DNA of 64,000 bases from Pseudoscleropodium purum (taxonomy: Eukaryota > Streptophyta > Bryopsida > Hypnales > Brachytheciaceae): positions 19,282,001 through 19,346,000 of the forward strand of contig OZ017804.1 of NCBI GenBank assembly GCA_963969395.1. The letters are read 5' to 3'. A model generated the notes under the pieces. It had not been told where the DNA came from and did not search any database. It was given only the letters and a program-made list of their open reading frames with translations. Below are positions 1 through 20,675 of this stretch, piece after piece; the first letter of the stretch is position 1; each line of letters starts with the position of its first letter. A program made the translations under genes and the position numbers.

Positions 1-6696
<6,696 letters not shown>

Positions 6697-8177
6697 TTTA
6701 GTAGTTTCCATCTGCGAGTACTGATACATCGGAATAGGTGTTTGTTTGATCTCGAATTTTTAAATGAACTGGACCAAGCTGCACCTGATAATTATCTTTT
6801 AGGCTGGGGCAATCAAGGGTTATATTTCCGAGATAGGACTGCTTGAGGAAGTCAACGAACGAGGTCTTCAAATACGTGTTCTTTAAAGGATAAACAGATT
6901 AGACTCTCAAGTTTATAAACACGATGAATAGCTGGAGAGACATAGGCACTAGATTTCAAGACCAAACTGGATGGGTATTTTACATTCCTCCATGAGTTTT
7001 CCTGCTCTACCTGAATTTATTTGTTGAGGATTTTCGATCAGTTCATCTTACTTCAGAGGTTCTTGCTGGCCTTTTACATTTCCCTCATTTTTTTCGTCAA
7101 TAATTCAGTGTAGATTCGACCCTGAAACGCTGCCGGGCACAAGAAGTTTTGTATAAGTGACTTCCAAGGTTACTGATACTCAAGAAAAGAAGAATGCACG
7201 TGATTATAAACTAACCCATACGCTCTCTGAATTTTTTTATTTTTCACAGTTATAAATTTTGAGATCATATTTGGAAAACAAAGGCTCACCTAGCCGGAGA
7301 GGTTACACAAGAATAACCATCTACTCTGTACAAAATAGGTGCATGATATTAGTTTGGAGTCCATGATGGTCTAGGTGGTTCATCAAACATAAATCTAGGA
7401 GTGTAAAAATACCAAATAGGTTTGAAGGACTGAAACTGAAAGAGTTTAGGGGTAAAATTACGAAACATGGAATATTGGTTCTTAGTGAGACTATGATTTG
7501 ATGGCAGAGAAGTAGGATCATGTAGGTACTTATGCTATGATTTGATAACGTTCTTACGATGCAGTGAAGCAATTCAATTTGCATTAAAAGTGAGCTTGTT
7601 AATGTTTGTACAATAGAGATATCTTTTATGATTTGAAAACGTTCTTGCAATGCAGTGAAGCAATTCAATTTGCATTAAGAGTGAGCTTGTTAAGGTTTGT
7701 ACAATAGAGATATCCTTTAATTGTGAAATAGTGCAGAGGACTCATAGGGCTACTTTTGAAATAACAATTGTACACTTATGTGCAAGCAAAATTGAGTGTT
7801 TGATTTTGCAAGTTCGTGGTTGAAAATGAATTGCATTGCTTACAATGTATGAAATTACAAAAAGAAATTTGAGTTACAAAGCTTTGAAAGAAAGCAACAA
7901 GTATTGGTAAAACCTCTTGATGAATAGTAGTTTTAGTTTACAAAAATGAAAACCAAACCAAAGAAGTCCACATTTGCAACTCTAACGCCTATTTTGCAAG
8001 TGTATTAAGTACCTTAAGCAAGGACTATTTTTTTGTCATCTACATATCTTATTGAATATACCTTATATCTATATACCTTATACAATTTTTAGAAATTGTC
8101 TAAAAACAACGAGGATGTTGTTCAAAGCTCAATTATAACTTATATATTCATATTGTAACCAATGAGTTATGTATCTC
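6697..8177. other. 3' flank of RUVBL1 and gene-free AT-rich DNA
   Basis: The first few hundred bases after the stop codon are probably 3' UTR and terminator of RUVBL1. The rest is AT-rich with no supported gene. The one clear structure is the 91-bp tandem duplication listed separately. Confidence 0.5.
7536..7717. repeat. 91-bp tandem duplication
   Basis: Two adjacent copies (7536-7626 and 7627-7717) begin TATGATTTGATAACGTTC and TATGATTTGAAAACGTTC. They share GCAGTGAAGCAATTCAATTT and end near TACAATAGAGATATC. Only a few substitutions separate them, so the duplication is fairly recent. Confidence 0.9.
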
Positions 8178-8181
8178 TTAA

Positions 8182-9098
8182 CCCCTGAAGGACCAAGGTG
8201 CATTTTTTGGCAACATAACTTTTTTGGACAGTACATGTAAGAGGAGATTTCCATGTTATTGGTCCAAATTTTAATAGAAGGTGTGGGCCAGGAATATTTT
8301 TCATGTGCACTAAATTCCAAGACATTTGGAAATATGAGTAAAAAATTATGGCCTAGTATGTAGTTTATTTCTCAACTTGGGCAGTTTGGGCAGATTTGAA
8401 AAAATCACTTTTTTCAAAAACAAAAATTTGAGATTGATTTTCTAAATTTATATATATATATATATAGAAAGCTTTGAATCATTTCATTTTGATCAATGAG
8501 TCAAAAGTTGTGGGATGTTTTAATTTATAGGCAGTTATAGATTCTCTACTCTAAAATAAAATATGAAGTTCTTTATTGAACTCAATTTTCAATATTTTTG
8601 GAAAAATTAAAAATATTAGATGAATACTGTTCATTACAACATTACAACCATTGAGATTGGCATTTTTCAATTCCATAATTAAATTATTAACAATTTAGTA
8701 TTTTGATTCATTTTCTACTTCTTTCTACTTACTATTTTTTTCCTATATACTGTACAATTCTAAATGATCTAAAAATTTTCAAGCATGAAGAGAACTTGGC
8801 TTGAAGAATGAATCCAAAGAGTTGCATCCATTTTGGGCATTTTTTCATACAAATGTGACCTTATGAAGTGTAGTTGGCCGGTTATTTGCAAGGCCAAAAA
8901 AAGGCTTTTTGTCAATTGAAACACTAAGATCTTACAATCTATACTATGAAAATTTCTGAAATTTTTTCTATGTCTTTACAAATTATCATAATACAAGTTC
9001 TTATAGTTGAAAGTGTCCAAAAATGTTTTAAAATTTTTTTTTATACTTGTTCTAAAAATGATAATTTGGGTAAAAGCATAGTCAAAGAACTTTAGAAG
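8182..9098 (+). mobile_element. TTAA-flanked non-autonomous element, family A, copy A1
   Basis: The 917-bp copy is flanked by TTAA on both sides (8178-8181 and 9099-9102). It begins CCCCTGAAGGACCAAGGTGC and ends AAAGAACTTTAGAAG, a decayed form of CTTTAGGGG. It has no coding capacity. The body is AT-rich with a (TA)n run near 8450. The same body recurs at 15608-17459 and 18958-20263, with a truncated reverse copy at 55326. TTAA duplication with CCC/GGG termini is typical of piggyBac, and TTAA is also the Kolobok target, so the superfamily is inferred. Confidence 0.75.
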
Positions 9099-9102
9099 TT
9101 AA

Positions 9103-12100
9103 ATCTTGTGTTCAAAGGATCAAGGCAAAGCAATTATTTGGTTGAAATTGTCGTCTCACAAATAGACCTCAATGAGACAAAAAAAAAAGAGTTTTTATTT
9201 GTGATGTGACTGTAGGAGGTCACGATTATATTGTAGGGGTAGAGAGGGATGACAAAAGGAGGGAGTACATGCAAGTGGTTGGGCTGAATGTAGAGTATTG
9301 AAAAGAGCAACATTGTCATCATGAGTAAAGCAAAAGAAACTAAAATTTCCTTTAAAGTACATCAAAGATTGTTTAGATTTTGCAAAGAAGCATTGACATT
9401 GGACTCTGAGTGATTGAAAGACAATCATTTTCTTAGATGAGGGCAAATTTAACCAATTCAATTTTGATAGGTGATAGTAGTGTTGGGGTTGTGATGTCCA
9501 AGAAATAATGAAGTATAGTGGTAGATTGATTGTAGTATGGAGGTGTATGACTATTCATAGCTATTGGCCCTTCATGAAGATCAATGGTAAAGTGAATTAA
9601 TTCTTATATAAGTAGATTTTAGAGATTTGTCTCTTTAACAATTTGATACTATTAATTGAACTTAAGACGTCTTATCTTTGATTAAGATAATGTGTCAATT
9701 TACACTTCAAGTACAATAAAGCAATAGTTCAAACAATAGTCTTGCAGCTTGTTGCAATGTTGGAACAATAGCTTGATCTTAATCCAATAGAACATTTGAA
9801 GGTGTTGGTCAAAAGGGGATTGAATCAATATCAAAGTGCACCATTTAATATATTAGAATTGTGGAATAGTGTGCAAAAATTTGGTGTTCAATTTCTATTG
9901 AGGATTGTAGATGGTTCTATGCTAGTATGCCTAGGCAAATTGTAGTTGTTCTAACCTCTAAAGGAAGATGAATTCAATATTAAATTCATTGATACCCTAT
10001 ATACAAAATACAATCAATGAACTCTATTTTTTATTTTTTTATTTTTAGTTCTCTTTTAGTTCTTCATTGCCATGCTTAGAATTTTGCAACAAAATTATTT
10101 CTCTTTCAATCAATTTTCATTCTCACTTTGTAGTTCTTCAATCTTTAAAACCCAAATCAAGGTCCTAACCATCCACACAAAATAAATGAATGTATCTACT
10201 TATTTGATAATTTTAAAATTACTATCTTGATGATAGGCCTTATCATCTTTGGGCCATCACTATTTTTCATATATGCTTCACCTAAAAACTTAGAATAATT
10301 AATGTAGTACATGTCACCATTTTTCTATTTGAAGATTCAATAATTTTATCAACTCGAAGATCATTGGCATAAAACATGAAGAAATACATAGCAGATGATG
10401 ACCCATTTCTGACCACTTAAAGAATTCATCATAGCTGAACTTAGGATGTATTGAAGGAAATATTTTTCCCATATAGGCAAATTGATTTAAAAAGGATTAA
10501 AAAAATTCATACTTTTTTGGACAAAATTGAAATTATTATGAATTTTTTTCCTAAAGATTTTGTAAAACCTATTCTTGTTTTGTGGGCTATTGCAATTCCG
10601 ACCATAAGGTGGTTACAAAATTGATGTAAGTGATAATTATGTACATGTTGTGATCATTCTATGCATTCAATGTCCACTACTTGGACATTTTTGCAACTCT
10701 TGAAGGTCTTGCCATACATAAGCTATAATATAAACATACATGAATGTAATATAAGCAAAGCTATGATAGAAATAGAGCAACCTATCCTATAGAAATGGGG
10801 GGAGGTCAAAAATGGGTTGCTTGCTTTAGAGCTTTTCAAATAGCCACTTGTGCTAGCTTTGTAGGGTCATAAGGGAGCCAACCCATTCCTGTCTACTTAA
10901 GCAATTTTACATATCTGGAGAGCTGTTTTTTTGAGTATAGAAATTTTTCCATCTACAAAATTAGAGTTTAGAAGGATTCCATTTTCTTTCAAAATTTTCT
11001 TCCTCAAGATTTTTTCATTGAAGATTCTATTTCACACATTTCTTGTCTTGTAGGCCTTCCTATTTCCAACCATAGGTTACTTATAAAATAAACAAAACCT
11101 GCAACCAATCGTAATGCTCCACAACTGCATTGAAAATTGTGCCCTCATTAATCTCCTATTGATTAAAAAAAGTGTAGTCTATATGACGGGAATGAGTCCC
11201 TGATCAGAAATGGATCAGCTCCCTTATTCTAACCAATTGTGGATAACAGTTGGATGCTCTGTTCACTGAAAAAGATTCTCTTTTCCCACCTTCTCATCCT
11301 CTCATCTCTATTCTCTCCATTAGAGAGAACTGAGTCAACGACACTCAAATGGGTCCAAAAAAATCCACATTTATAATGAATAAAATATTCTTTCTTGTAA
11401 AAAAACTTATTTTTTTCTGGGATTCTTCCTCGTACTTATTTCCGTACAATTTTGTGCGGACATCGTACAGGCTGAAATGCTTAAATTATCCGTCATAGAG
11501 GTTTAAAGTTGACCATGAATTCAAAGTTTTAAAAGTTGTCCATAAATTCATCGACATTCAAATTTTTAAAAGTTGATCACGAAACATACACACATCCGAC
11601 CATGGAGGAATCACAATTCTTTTCACAAATTTCCAGGTCAGATTTCCAGGTCATTTCTGAATGACTACATGCAGACCTCAATGATTACAATGCATAGTGA
11701 GAGATAGAGGTCTTCGCGTGAGTTGGATGCATCATAGCTAATCATCGTTTCTGCAGAATCAACATACCAGAAGAGAGTTCATTCAGCAAATAACAAAGAG
11801 AACGTTGTTACTTTGAAAAGTCAGTGCCGAGAAATCAAAAGCATCCAAGCCGGGACCCAAACCATGCTCCAAACGTGGGAATTAATTCAGAGGCAGTTCT
11901 GCCTTAGTAAAAACACGATCAATATCACTTCACACTGATACTTCCAAGATATGAAGGCCTGCAGCCTAGTCTACAACGAATGCTCACATGATCCTCGCCC
12001 AATTTCTGCGCGTCCAAAGAAAATCATCAGAACACTTTGTGACTTTACCCTAAAATCTAACAACAAATGTTCTGGATGTCACTACTACATAATATGTACC

Positions 12101-12551
12101 GAAATTGTTTAATATAATTAACCAAATTTGTCCACACTGTTGCGTTAAGCATGAGATCCTCCAATAACAAATGTGCTGTAATTTGGTCAGCTGAATTTTC
12201 TAATAGGTCGCTTCACCACCATCTAATAGAAATCATTGCCAAAATTCCTTGAAGACACGCTTCCACAGATATTAAATTAAAAAGGGTAGGCAAAAACGAT
12301 GCAGAAACAAAAACCGGACGATTAAAGTACATACACCTAATTGTGACCCATACCAAAACGTGCCTCCTGTAGAGTCTTAAACACAATCTGAATATCAGAT
12401 CTCAGGGTCGATATACTGCCGGCCCACCCCCAATAAATACAAACATGCATGGGAATCTGTTTTCTCAATTAAGAGCTACAAAAGATTCAGTGTGATAGAA
12501 TGCTCAGATGTCGATGGCTTACGCAGAGGTAATGATATACTCCATCGCTCT
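9103..12551. other. Gene-free AT-rich DNA with decayed repeats
   Basis: No supported gene is present. Two diverged copies of one repeat lie at about 10390-10640 and 10860-11110; both contain versions of CCATTYCTGWCYAC-TTAA and of a GGCYWTYCYATTCC-ACCATARG motif. The last 0.5-1 kb is probably 3' flank of the S30 gene on the minus strand. Confidence 0.5.
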
Positions 12552-13394
<843 letters not shown>

Positions 13395-13530
13395 GGCGAG
13401 TTAGCGGAGATTGCAGCGTCAGGCGCGTGAATAAGCGGAAGCTGAAGCGTGAACGCGGGCGCTGATGAAGTGTCGCGATGGCGGGCGAAAGAGAGCTTCA
13501 GAAAGAGGCTGCGCTGCTTTCTAGTCCCCG

Positions 13531-13539
13531 AAACCCTAA
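13531..13539. promoter_or_regulatory. Telo-box (AAACCCTAA) upstream of RPS30
   Basis: AAACCCTAA lies about 140 bp upstream of the S30 start codon. A second copy in the opposite orientation (TTAGGGTTT, 13306-13314) sits in intron 1. Telo-boxes are a recurring promoter and first-intron element of plant ribosomal-protein genes, where they are linked to growth-related transcription. The sequence match is exact; the function here is inferred. Confidence 0.6.
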
Positions 13540-15607
13540 TTCTGAAATGTAACGTAGAGCCGAGGCGAACTTCATACATACATAGGGGATGTACGCAGTT
13601 GGATGAGTTCTACATTTGGATGAATGAATTGGTTTTCGTACCTGCGTGCTCAAGAAGTCCATATTCTAGATTTTCATGAAGAAAATGCTTCAGCGGAATG
13701 TTTCATCCAAATAATTTTTCATTCATCCGAAATAACGTTTGAATCTTTTTAAGATAACCTTTGTTATGACCAATTTGATGAAATTGAAGCAAATATTATA
13801 CTCTGAGTAATCGTACAATGATAAAAGCATCTATGTGCAAATTTCAAAGAAAAGATTTGAACATTGGATGAAAGTAATCAATTCTTTCATCCAATATTTT
13901 GTTTACAACTGTGTTGATGGTATATCTATAACATTTAGTTAACTTCTAAATATTTCAACTAAAGGTTGTAAGGCCCATTTTAAATCATCATAATAAACAA
14001 TAGTAATTTTGACAAATATCTATAGGATTCATGTAGACCATTCTTGTTTGTAGTTTCCATTGATATCTTATATACATCCGTCCTTGAAGCTTCCTCAATG
14101 AATATTTGTTGGATGAATTGAACTTTTCAAACATTCATCCTTCCATTGAATAGGTGGATTAATGGATAGTTCAACATTTCATAATTAAGTTCAAGTTATA
14201 TTATTTATTTTTGTACAAGTTATTGCATCAATATCATTTCCGAGTAGCAACTTGGGTGGAAAATGTTTTCAAGAGTATATGCTTAAAGTTTAGGGAAACT
14301 TTGTTTTCAAATTTTTTTTGGCATGTGCCAAAATAACTTTATTTTTCAAAAAAAATATTGGGTATAAAAGTGACAAGCTACTATTAAAATAAGGAACCTA
14401 TGTAAAGGATTTTAGGACTTTGACTTTTTGTTCTAAACAATCAATTTTTTCATCTAATGCAATCATTTATGCTTTTAAGAAAATCTTGCAAAATGAAAGT
14501 TCTCAAGGCCAATCATCTACTATATTTGAAAACTTGAAAATTTCTTTGAAAAGAATAATTTATTGTAGTTTGAGTTTGAAAGATTATATTTGTTTTATTA
14601 AATATAGAATAGTATGGAATTTTGGTTTACACAATAATATATACCTTTGGCAAAAAAATCAGATTTCTAAACATATTTAATATTTTGTATTTGCTATAAG
14701 AATTTATTTGGATTAATTTTTAAAGATCCATGCAAATTATAAATTTTTACAAAAATCATAAATTATAAATTATGATGTGTTGAAGATATGTGATATAATC
14801 TTTGATAAATAAAAATAAAAGTTCTAAAGGACTAAATTTGATACATTTTTCTATCAAACCACTTAGAAGTAGCATTCCTATTACATTTATATTAGCAAAT
14901 AAAATAGTTTACCATCTTATACAACACATTTTTTTGGAATCAAAATATGTAATCTTACATAATACTTCTTTTTTTGAATCAAAATATGTGGACTTGTAGA
15001 ACACTTGTATGAAAATATGTGGTAAATTTTTTGTAAATTTTTACCATTTAGATTGCAAGATATTAGCATTTGAAGTAGGAAAGAAAAGTTTTTTTTGACC
15101 TAAACCAAAAACTTCAAATGATTGATAGCCATCAGTGGAAAATTTTTGCACTAGAGAATTTGACTATAAAAATCTACCATATTTGAAACCATGTTACATT
15201 TCTCCACCAATTTTGACAAGTAAGAAAGAAGTAAAAGATATTAAAAAATATCTCACAATGCAAGGATGTTGTAAGAACTTCTGTAAGAATTAACAATACT
15301 CTATATTTTTTTGCAAGTATGTTTTGTTCCACATACTTTCAAAAACCAAAAATCTCAATGATGGATTGAAAGATTTCTTGATCCTTCTCAAACGTAAAAG
15401 AAACTTGAAATTTTAAAACTAATCCTTCGAATTTTGTACAAAGTAAAAGGCTAATGTAAACACCCCAAAGCCTAAAATATTAGGCATCAATGAATAAATG
15501 AATAAAGAGTCTCATCATATTCCCTTTTGTTCCCAATAATAGTTCCCATAATAGTGAACATCTTTAAACCTTTACAATTGACTTTAGAAGATTTGGGCAT
15601 CCTCAAA
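13540..15607. other. Gene-free AT-rich DNA
   Basis: Upstream flank of the S30 gene followed by about 2 kb of AT-rich DNA. No gene, clear repeat boundary or structural RNA could be supported. Confidence 0.45.
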
Positions 15608-15873
15608 TTTCTGGACCCCTAAATGACCAACCGAAGTCCGAAGGTACTTTTTTTGGCAACATAACTTTTTTGGGTAGGTGCATGTGAGCGGAGATTTCCA
15701 TATTTTTGGCCCAAATTTTAATAGAAGGTGTAGACAAGGAATATTTTTCATGTGCACTAAATTTCGAGACATTTGGAAATATGAATCAAAAGTTATAGCC
15801 TAATATGTAGTTTACCTCTCAACTTGGGCAATCCAGGCAGATCTGAAAAAATCACTTTCTTCAAAAAAAATTT

Positions 15874-15940
<67 letters not shown>

Positions 15941-17459
15941 TGATGGATGAGTCAAAAGTTATGAGGTGTTTTAGTTTGTGGGCGATCATAGATTCTATAC
16001 TCCAAAATAAACTTTGAAGCTTTTTATTGAACTCAATTTTCAATATTTTTGAAAAAAAAAAAAAATATTAGGTGAAAATTATTTATTACAACATTACAAT
16101 CATTGGGATTGGCATTTTGCAATTCTATAACTAAATTATTAACAATTTGATATTTTGATTCATTCTCTACTACTTTCTACTTACTATTTTTTTCCTATAT
16201 GTTATACAATTCCAAATGATCTGAAAATTTTCAAGCATGTAGCCAACTTGCCTTGAAGAATGAATCCAAAGAGTTGCAACCCTTTTGAACAATTTTTTGT
16301 ACAAATATGACCTTGTGAAATGCAACTGCCTAGTTTTTTGCAGGGCTAAAAAAAGGCTTTTTGCCAATTGAAACGCTAATATCTTGCAATCTACACAATG
16401 GTAATTTCTGAAATTTTTCCACATCTTCTAAAATCATCATACTACAAGATCCTATGGTTAGATGCATCAAAGAATGTTTAAAATTGTTTTTTTGATACTT
16501 GTCCTAAAAATGGCAGTTTTGAAGCATTTTTGGTGAAAACATAGTCAAAGAACTTTTTTGGTTGTATAGAAATTTTGGGCAGGTACTTATGACCAGAAAT
16601 TTCCATATTTCAGGCTGAAATTTTAAAAGAAGGTGTGGATGAGGAATATCTTTCATATGAAACAAATTTCATGACATTTGGAAATAGAAGTCAAAAGTTA
16701 TAGCCTAATATGTTACTTTTTTCGTAACTCAGTAGTTAGGGCAGATTAGAAAAAATCACTTTTTTCAGAAACTAAAATTTGAAATTGATTTTCTAGACTT
16801 ATATATACCAGGAAAGCTTTGAATCATTTCATTTTGATCAACGAGTCAAAAGTTATGAGGATTTTTTGTTTGTAGGCAGTTATGGATTCCTTATTCTAAA
16901 ATAAACTTTGAAATCCTTTATCTTATCCAATTTTCAATATTTTTGAAAATAAAATAAAATCCTCGGATGTAAATTGTTTATTACAACATTTCAACCACTA
17001 GGATTGTCACTTTTCAATTCCATATTTTAATATTTATTAATTTAGTATTTTAAATCATTGTCTAGTACTACCTACTTACTATATTTTTCCTATATGTTGT
17101 ACAATTCCAAATGATCTGAAATTTTTTAAGCATGTAGAAAACTTGTCTAGAAAAAAGAATTCAAAGAAACACCATCATTTTGGTCATTTTTTCATAGAAA
17201 AGTGAGCTTGTGAAGTGCAATTGCCTGGCTTTATGCAAGGCAAAAGAATGATTTTAGCGAATTTGAATGCTTATATCTTGCAATCCATGTGGTGGAAATG
17301 TCTAAAATTTTTACCACCTATTTTTGATACTACATAGTACATGATCCTACAGTTACAGATGTAAAAAAAGTTTTTTTCAAAAATTTGCTATTTGTACTAA
17401 AAATGGCAGTTTTTGAGCTTTTTTTTTTTGATGAAAACATAGTCATGGAACTTTAGGGG
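15608..17459 (+). mobile_element. Family A copies A2 and A3, head-to-tail
   Basis: A2 starts near 15608 with ACCCCTAAATGACCAACCGA and runs to GTCAAAGAACTTTT near 16555. There a second body, A3, begins without its first 25 bp or so. A3 ends with a well-preserved terminus CTTTAGGGG followed by TTAA (17460-17463). Shared segments with A1 include TAATAGAAGGTGTRGRCMAGG and TTTTGATSRAYGAGTCAAAAG. The two lie directly end to end, which could be a tandem dimer or an insertion next to an older copy. Confidence 0.7.
15876..15935. repeat. (TC)30 microsatellite inside MITE copy A2
   Basis: An uninterrupted TC run of 60 bases sits where the related copy A1 has a (TA)n run (about 8448-8466) and copies A3 and A4 have a short TATATA stretch. 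The run opens a spurious Arg-Glu repeat frame on the minus strand. Confidence 0.95.
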
Positions 17460-17463
17460 TTAA

Positions 17464-18953
17464 AAACAAATTTTATTCTATTACAAGTACAATTTAAAAG
17501 CCTTTCCAATTGAGATTCTTTTCTAAAACTAGGATATTTGCATGGTACAAATGAATGCACTAGTTTTTATATTGCAATGCACTACTTCTTATTAATTTTT
17601 AGGATTATAAGATTTTCAAACATCACTCATTATTGGTAACTTTCTACTATCACTACTTTTCTATCAAGACTTGACATTTTATGTTGAATATTTAATTTAT
17701 AAGAAACCAAGAAACCACATTTAATATTTAAAACTAAAATTCTTAAAAACTAAGAAACCAGATTTAATAGATACTAAAAATATATATATTCCCTCAAATT
17801 TCATGTTTTCACCATATAAAAATATATTTTTGGAAAAGTGATCTTTCAGAAATTTATTTATATATTTATAGAATTTTTTTTTTTCAAAATTTATTAATAG
17901 GTATAATAATTTCAGAAATTAATATTTATATAGATAGAACATCTTATCAATTATTTGTGAGCATTTGAAAATTATAAAAAAAAATTAAGAAGATGGCAAA
18001 GAAAATAGTTTGTGAAAGAAATTATTTGCTCCAAATTTTTCTAATACATTTATATGTGAAATTAAACCATTAAATTATTTTTAAATTACTTTTAGATAAT
18101 CAATTTTTTTATATTAATATTTTTCTGATGATTCATTATTTCTTTAATTTCAATTTTTCTTGATAATTTTTTTTTCAAAGTAGATCTAGTTTCAATGAAT
18201 AATTGGTAGAGATTTGAAAAATCTACAATTATTTATGGTAGTTTACATGATGACCTTAACTATTAAAGACCTAGGGGAGGGGCTTTGTCTAAATTCACTT
18301 CTAAATGATTGTTTCAAAAGATCAAAAATGATTCTTCAAGTAATTTTTTCAAAGATTTGACCATGACGTCTTTCTCATTACTATCAAATTAGTAAACCTT
18401 CAAATTTTTAATAAATTTGACTATACGGATTTTGAGATATTTGCAATCAAAGTTCAATTTATTGAAAAAAAATTGCTTTTTTTCTTGGGCAAAATGACTT
18501 TGGAAGTACATATGTCAAAGTTCTCACAAATGTAGGTCTTTCTTTTTATCAAGTGTTAGAATGAATAGTTGAGAATATACATGCCAATTTTCACTAGTAT
18601 TAGAGCAATAGAAGATTATTTACAAAGCCTTGTAATCAATGTAGGTATACTAGGAAAACAAGAATTCAACTCTACCAAGCTCATTAATGATTTGCTCCAA
18701 CCAATTAGTCTTAGCCCACTTGTACTACTGATAGAATTTTTTTTTCTTGGAATGACCTCGTTGATTAGGTCTCTTTTTAAGAGAATCTACAATCCACATT
18801 CTTTAATGTGTTTGAGTGTGAGAAAACACCAAAGACGAAGTTTTTGTTTAAATCTAGAGTTCTGGAGGCTATAGAAATAGAAAGATAATTTGATGGAATA
18901 AATGAGAAAAATTGGAAATTTCAAAAATAAAATAAAAAGGATCTAGTTAGTCC
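17464..18953. other. Gene-free AT-rich DNA
   Basis: Very AT-rich sequence with poly-A and poly-T runs between two family A elements. No supported gene or bounded repeat was found. Confidence 0.45.
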
Positions 18954-18957
18954 TTAA

Positions 18958-20263
18958 CCCCTAAAAGACAAGCTTGTTATTTTTAGCAACATAGCAATTT
19001 TGGGTAGGTATTTGTAACTAGAAATTTGCATATTTAGGTTGAGATTTTAATAGAAGGTGTGGATGAGGAATATCTTTTATATGCACTAAATTTGATGACA
19101 TTTGGAAATAAGAGTCAAAAGATATTGCATAATATGTTGTTTATTTCTCAACTCAAGCAATCTAGATAGATAAGAAAAAATCACTTTTTTCAAAGACAAA
19201 AATTTGAAACTGATTTCTAGATTTATATATATGTGGAAAGCTTTGAACCATTCTATTTTGATCAATGAGTCAAAAGTTATGAGGAGTTTATTCACTGAGG
19301 CTCTACCTCTAGTCTGCTATATTATTTCCTCTTTCAATGGAAATCAACAAATCGTCCATGTATTTCCAAAAAAGTTGTACAAAGTATTAGTTTGTGAGCA
19401 GTTATGGATTCTCTACTTTGAAATAAACTTTGAAGTTGTTTATTTAACTCAATTTTCAATATTTTTTGGAAAAAATAAAATCATAGGATGTAGATTGTTT
19501 ATTACAACATTACATCCATTAGAATTGACATTTTTTCTATTCCATAATTAAATTCTTAACAATTTAGTATTTTGATTCATTTTCTACCTTTTTCTACTTA
19601 TTATTTTTTCCCACATATTGTACAATTCCTACTAGTTTGAAATTATTTAACCATGTAGCCAACTTGTTTAGAAATAAGAATCCCAAAAGCACCACCATTT
19701 TGAACATTATTTCATAGAAAATTGAGCTTGTGAAGTGCAACTGCCCTCTTTTTTGCTGGGCCCAAAAAATGATTGTAGTGAATTTAAATGCTTATATCTT
19801 GTAATTCACATAGTGGAAGTTTTAAAATTTTTTACCATGCATTAAAGGATTTTCTGAGGTCTGGGAGGGTTGCAAGTTCCCAACCATTCTCGGACCCTAC
19901 AAACTACTTGAAACTTGTTGTCTGACATAGCAATGCAACTACCACGTCGTTTTCCAAAAAAAAATTCAACTTTGTTTTTCATTTAAATTTTTTTAATTAA
20001 ATTAAATTAAAAAAGAATTTCAAATTTTCTTTTTTGACAACGTGGCGTTCATTGCACTGTAGAAGAAACTGCGGGGGGCAATTGCTTGAAATAGACCTCC
20101 TAGACCCCAAAAATTCCTCAAATGTGTTCTTAAGTCAACAAACTACTTAACTACAAGATCCTATAATTACATATGTCAAAAAAAAAATTTCAAAAATTTG
20201 ATACTTGTAAGATGGCACTTTTTGAAAGTTTTGAGGAAAAACATAGTCAAGGAATATAAAGGA
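18958..20263 (+). mobile_element. Family A copy A4 with two internal insertions
   Basis: The copy is flanked by TTAA (18954-18957 and 20264-20267) and starts CCCCTAAAAGACAAGC. Its right end, CAAGGAATATAAAGGA, has lost the GGGG. Compared with A1 it carries about 100 extra bases near 19286-19390 and a nested foldback element at 19847-20117, which together explain its greater length. Confidence 0.7.
19847..20117. mobile_element. Foldback MITE nested in family A copy A4
   Basis: The 271-bp insert starts GGATTTTCTGAGGTCTGGGA and ends with the imperfect inverse GACCTCCTAGACCCC-AAAAATTCC. An inner inverted repeat pairs CCACGTCGTTTTCC with GACAACGTGG around an AT-rich centre. The host element resumes on both sides (TTTTTTACCATGC before it, ACTACAAGATCCTA shortly after), so it inserted later than A4. 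Confidence 0.65.
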
Positions 20264-20675
20264 TTAAAGTTGGATAACAACTATAAATTGATTGATGGAC
20301 TTTCAGGGGAAATTGCAAAAGAGACCAAAGGTTTCTCAAACCTAAGGGGAAAAATACAAGTTTGAAAAAGTTCCTATAATCTCAAATTAGCTATTTAAGA
20401 ATACAACTCTTATTTCAATCCATGCTAAAAAAAAAAGTTATGCCATCCTAAATACAAATTGTGCAAGCCTTGGAACTAAAAGAAAAACACAAAACATATA
20501 ATTTTTATATCCATAAAAATATCTTTCTCATAGAACATATTGTCATTGAATTAAAAGTTTTGACTCATTACATTTGGAGTTATAAGAAAATATTGGAAGG
20601 GAGGGGGGAAATCAAGTAACTTCAAGAAAAAATGATATATATCATTCATTTTTTAACTCAATTTTCAGGACTTAA

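Noticed and set aside
15861..16043. ORF with an Arg-Glu repeat
   Set aside because: It is the (TC)30 microsatellite read on the minus strand.
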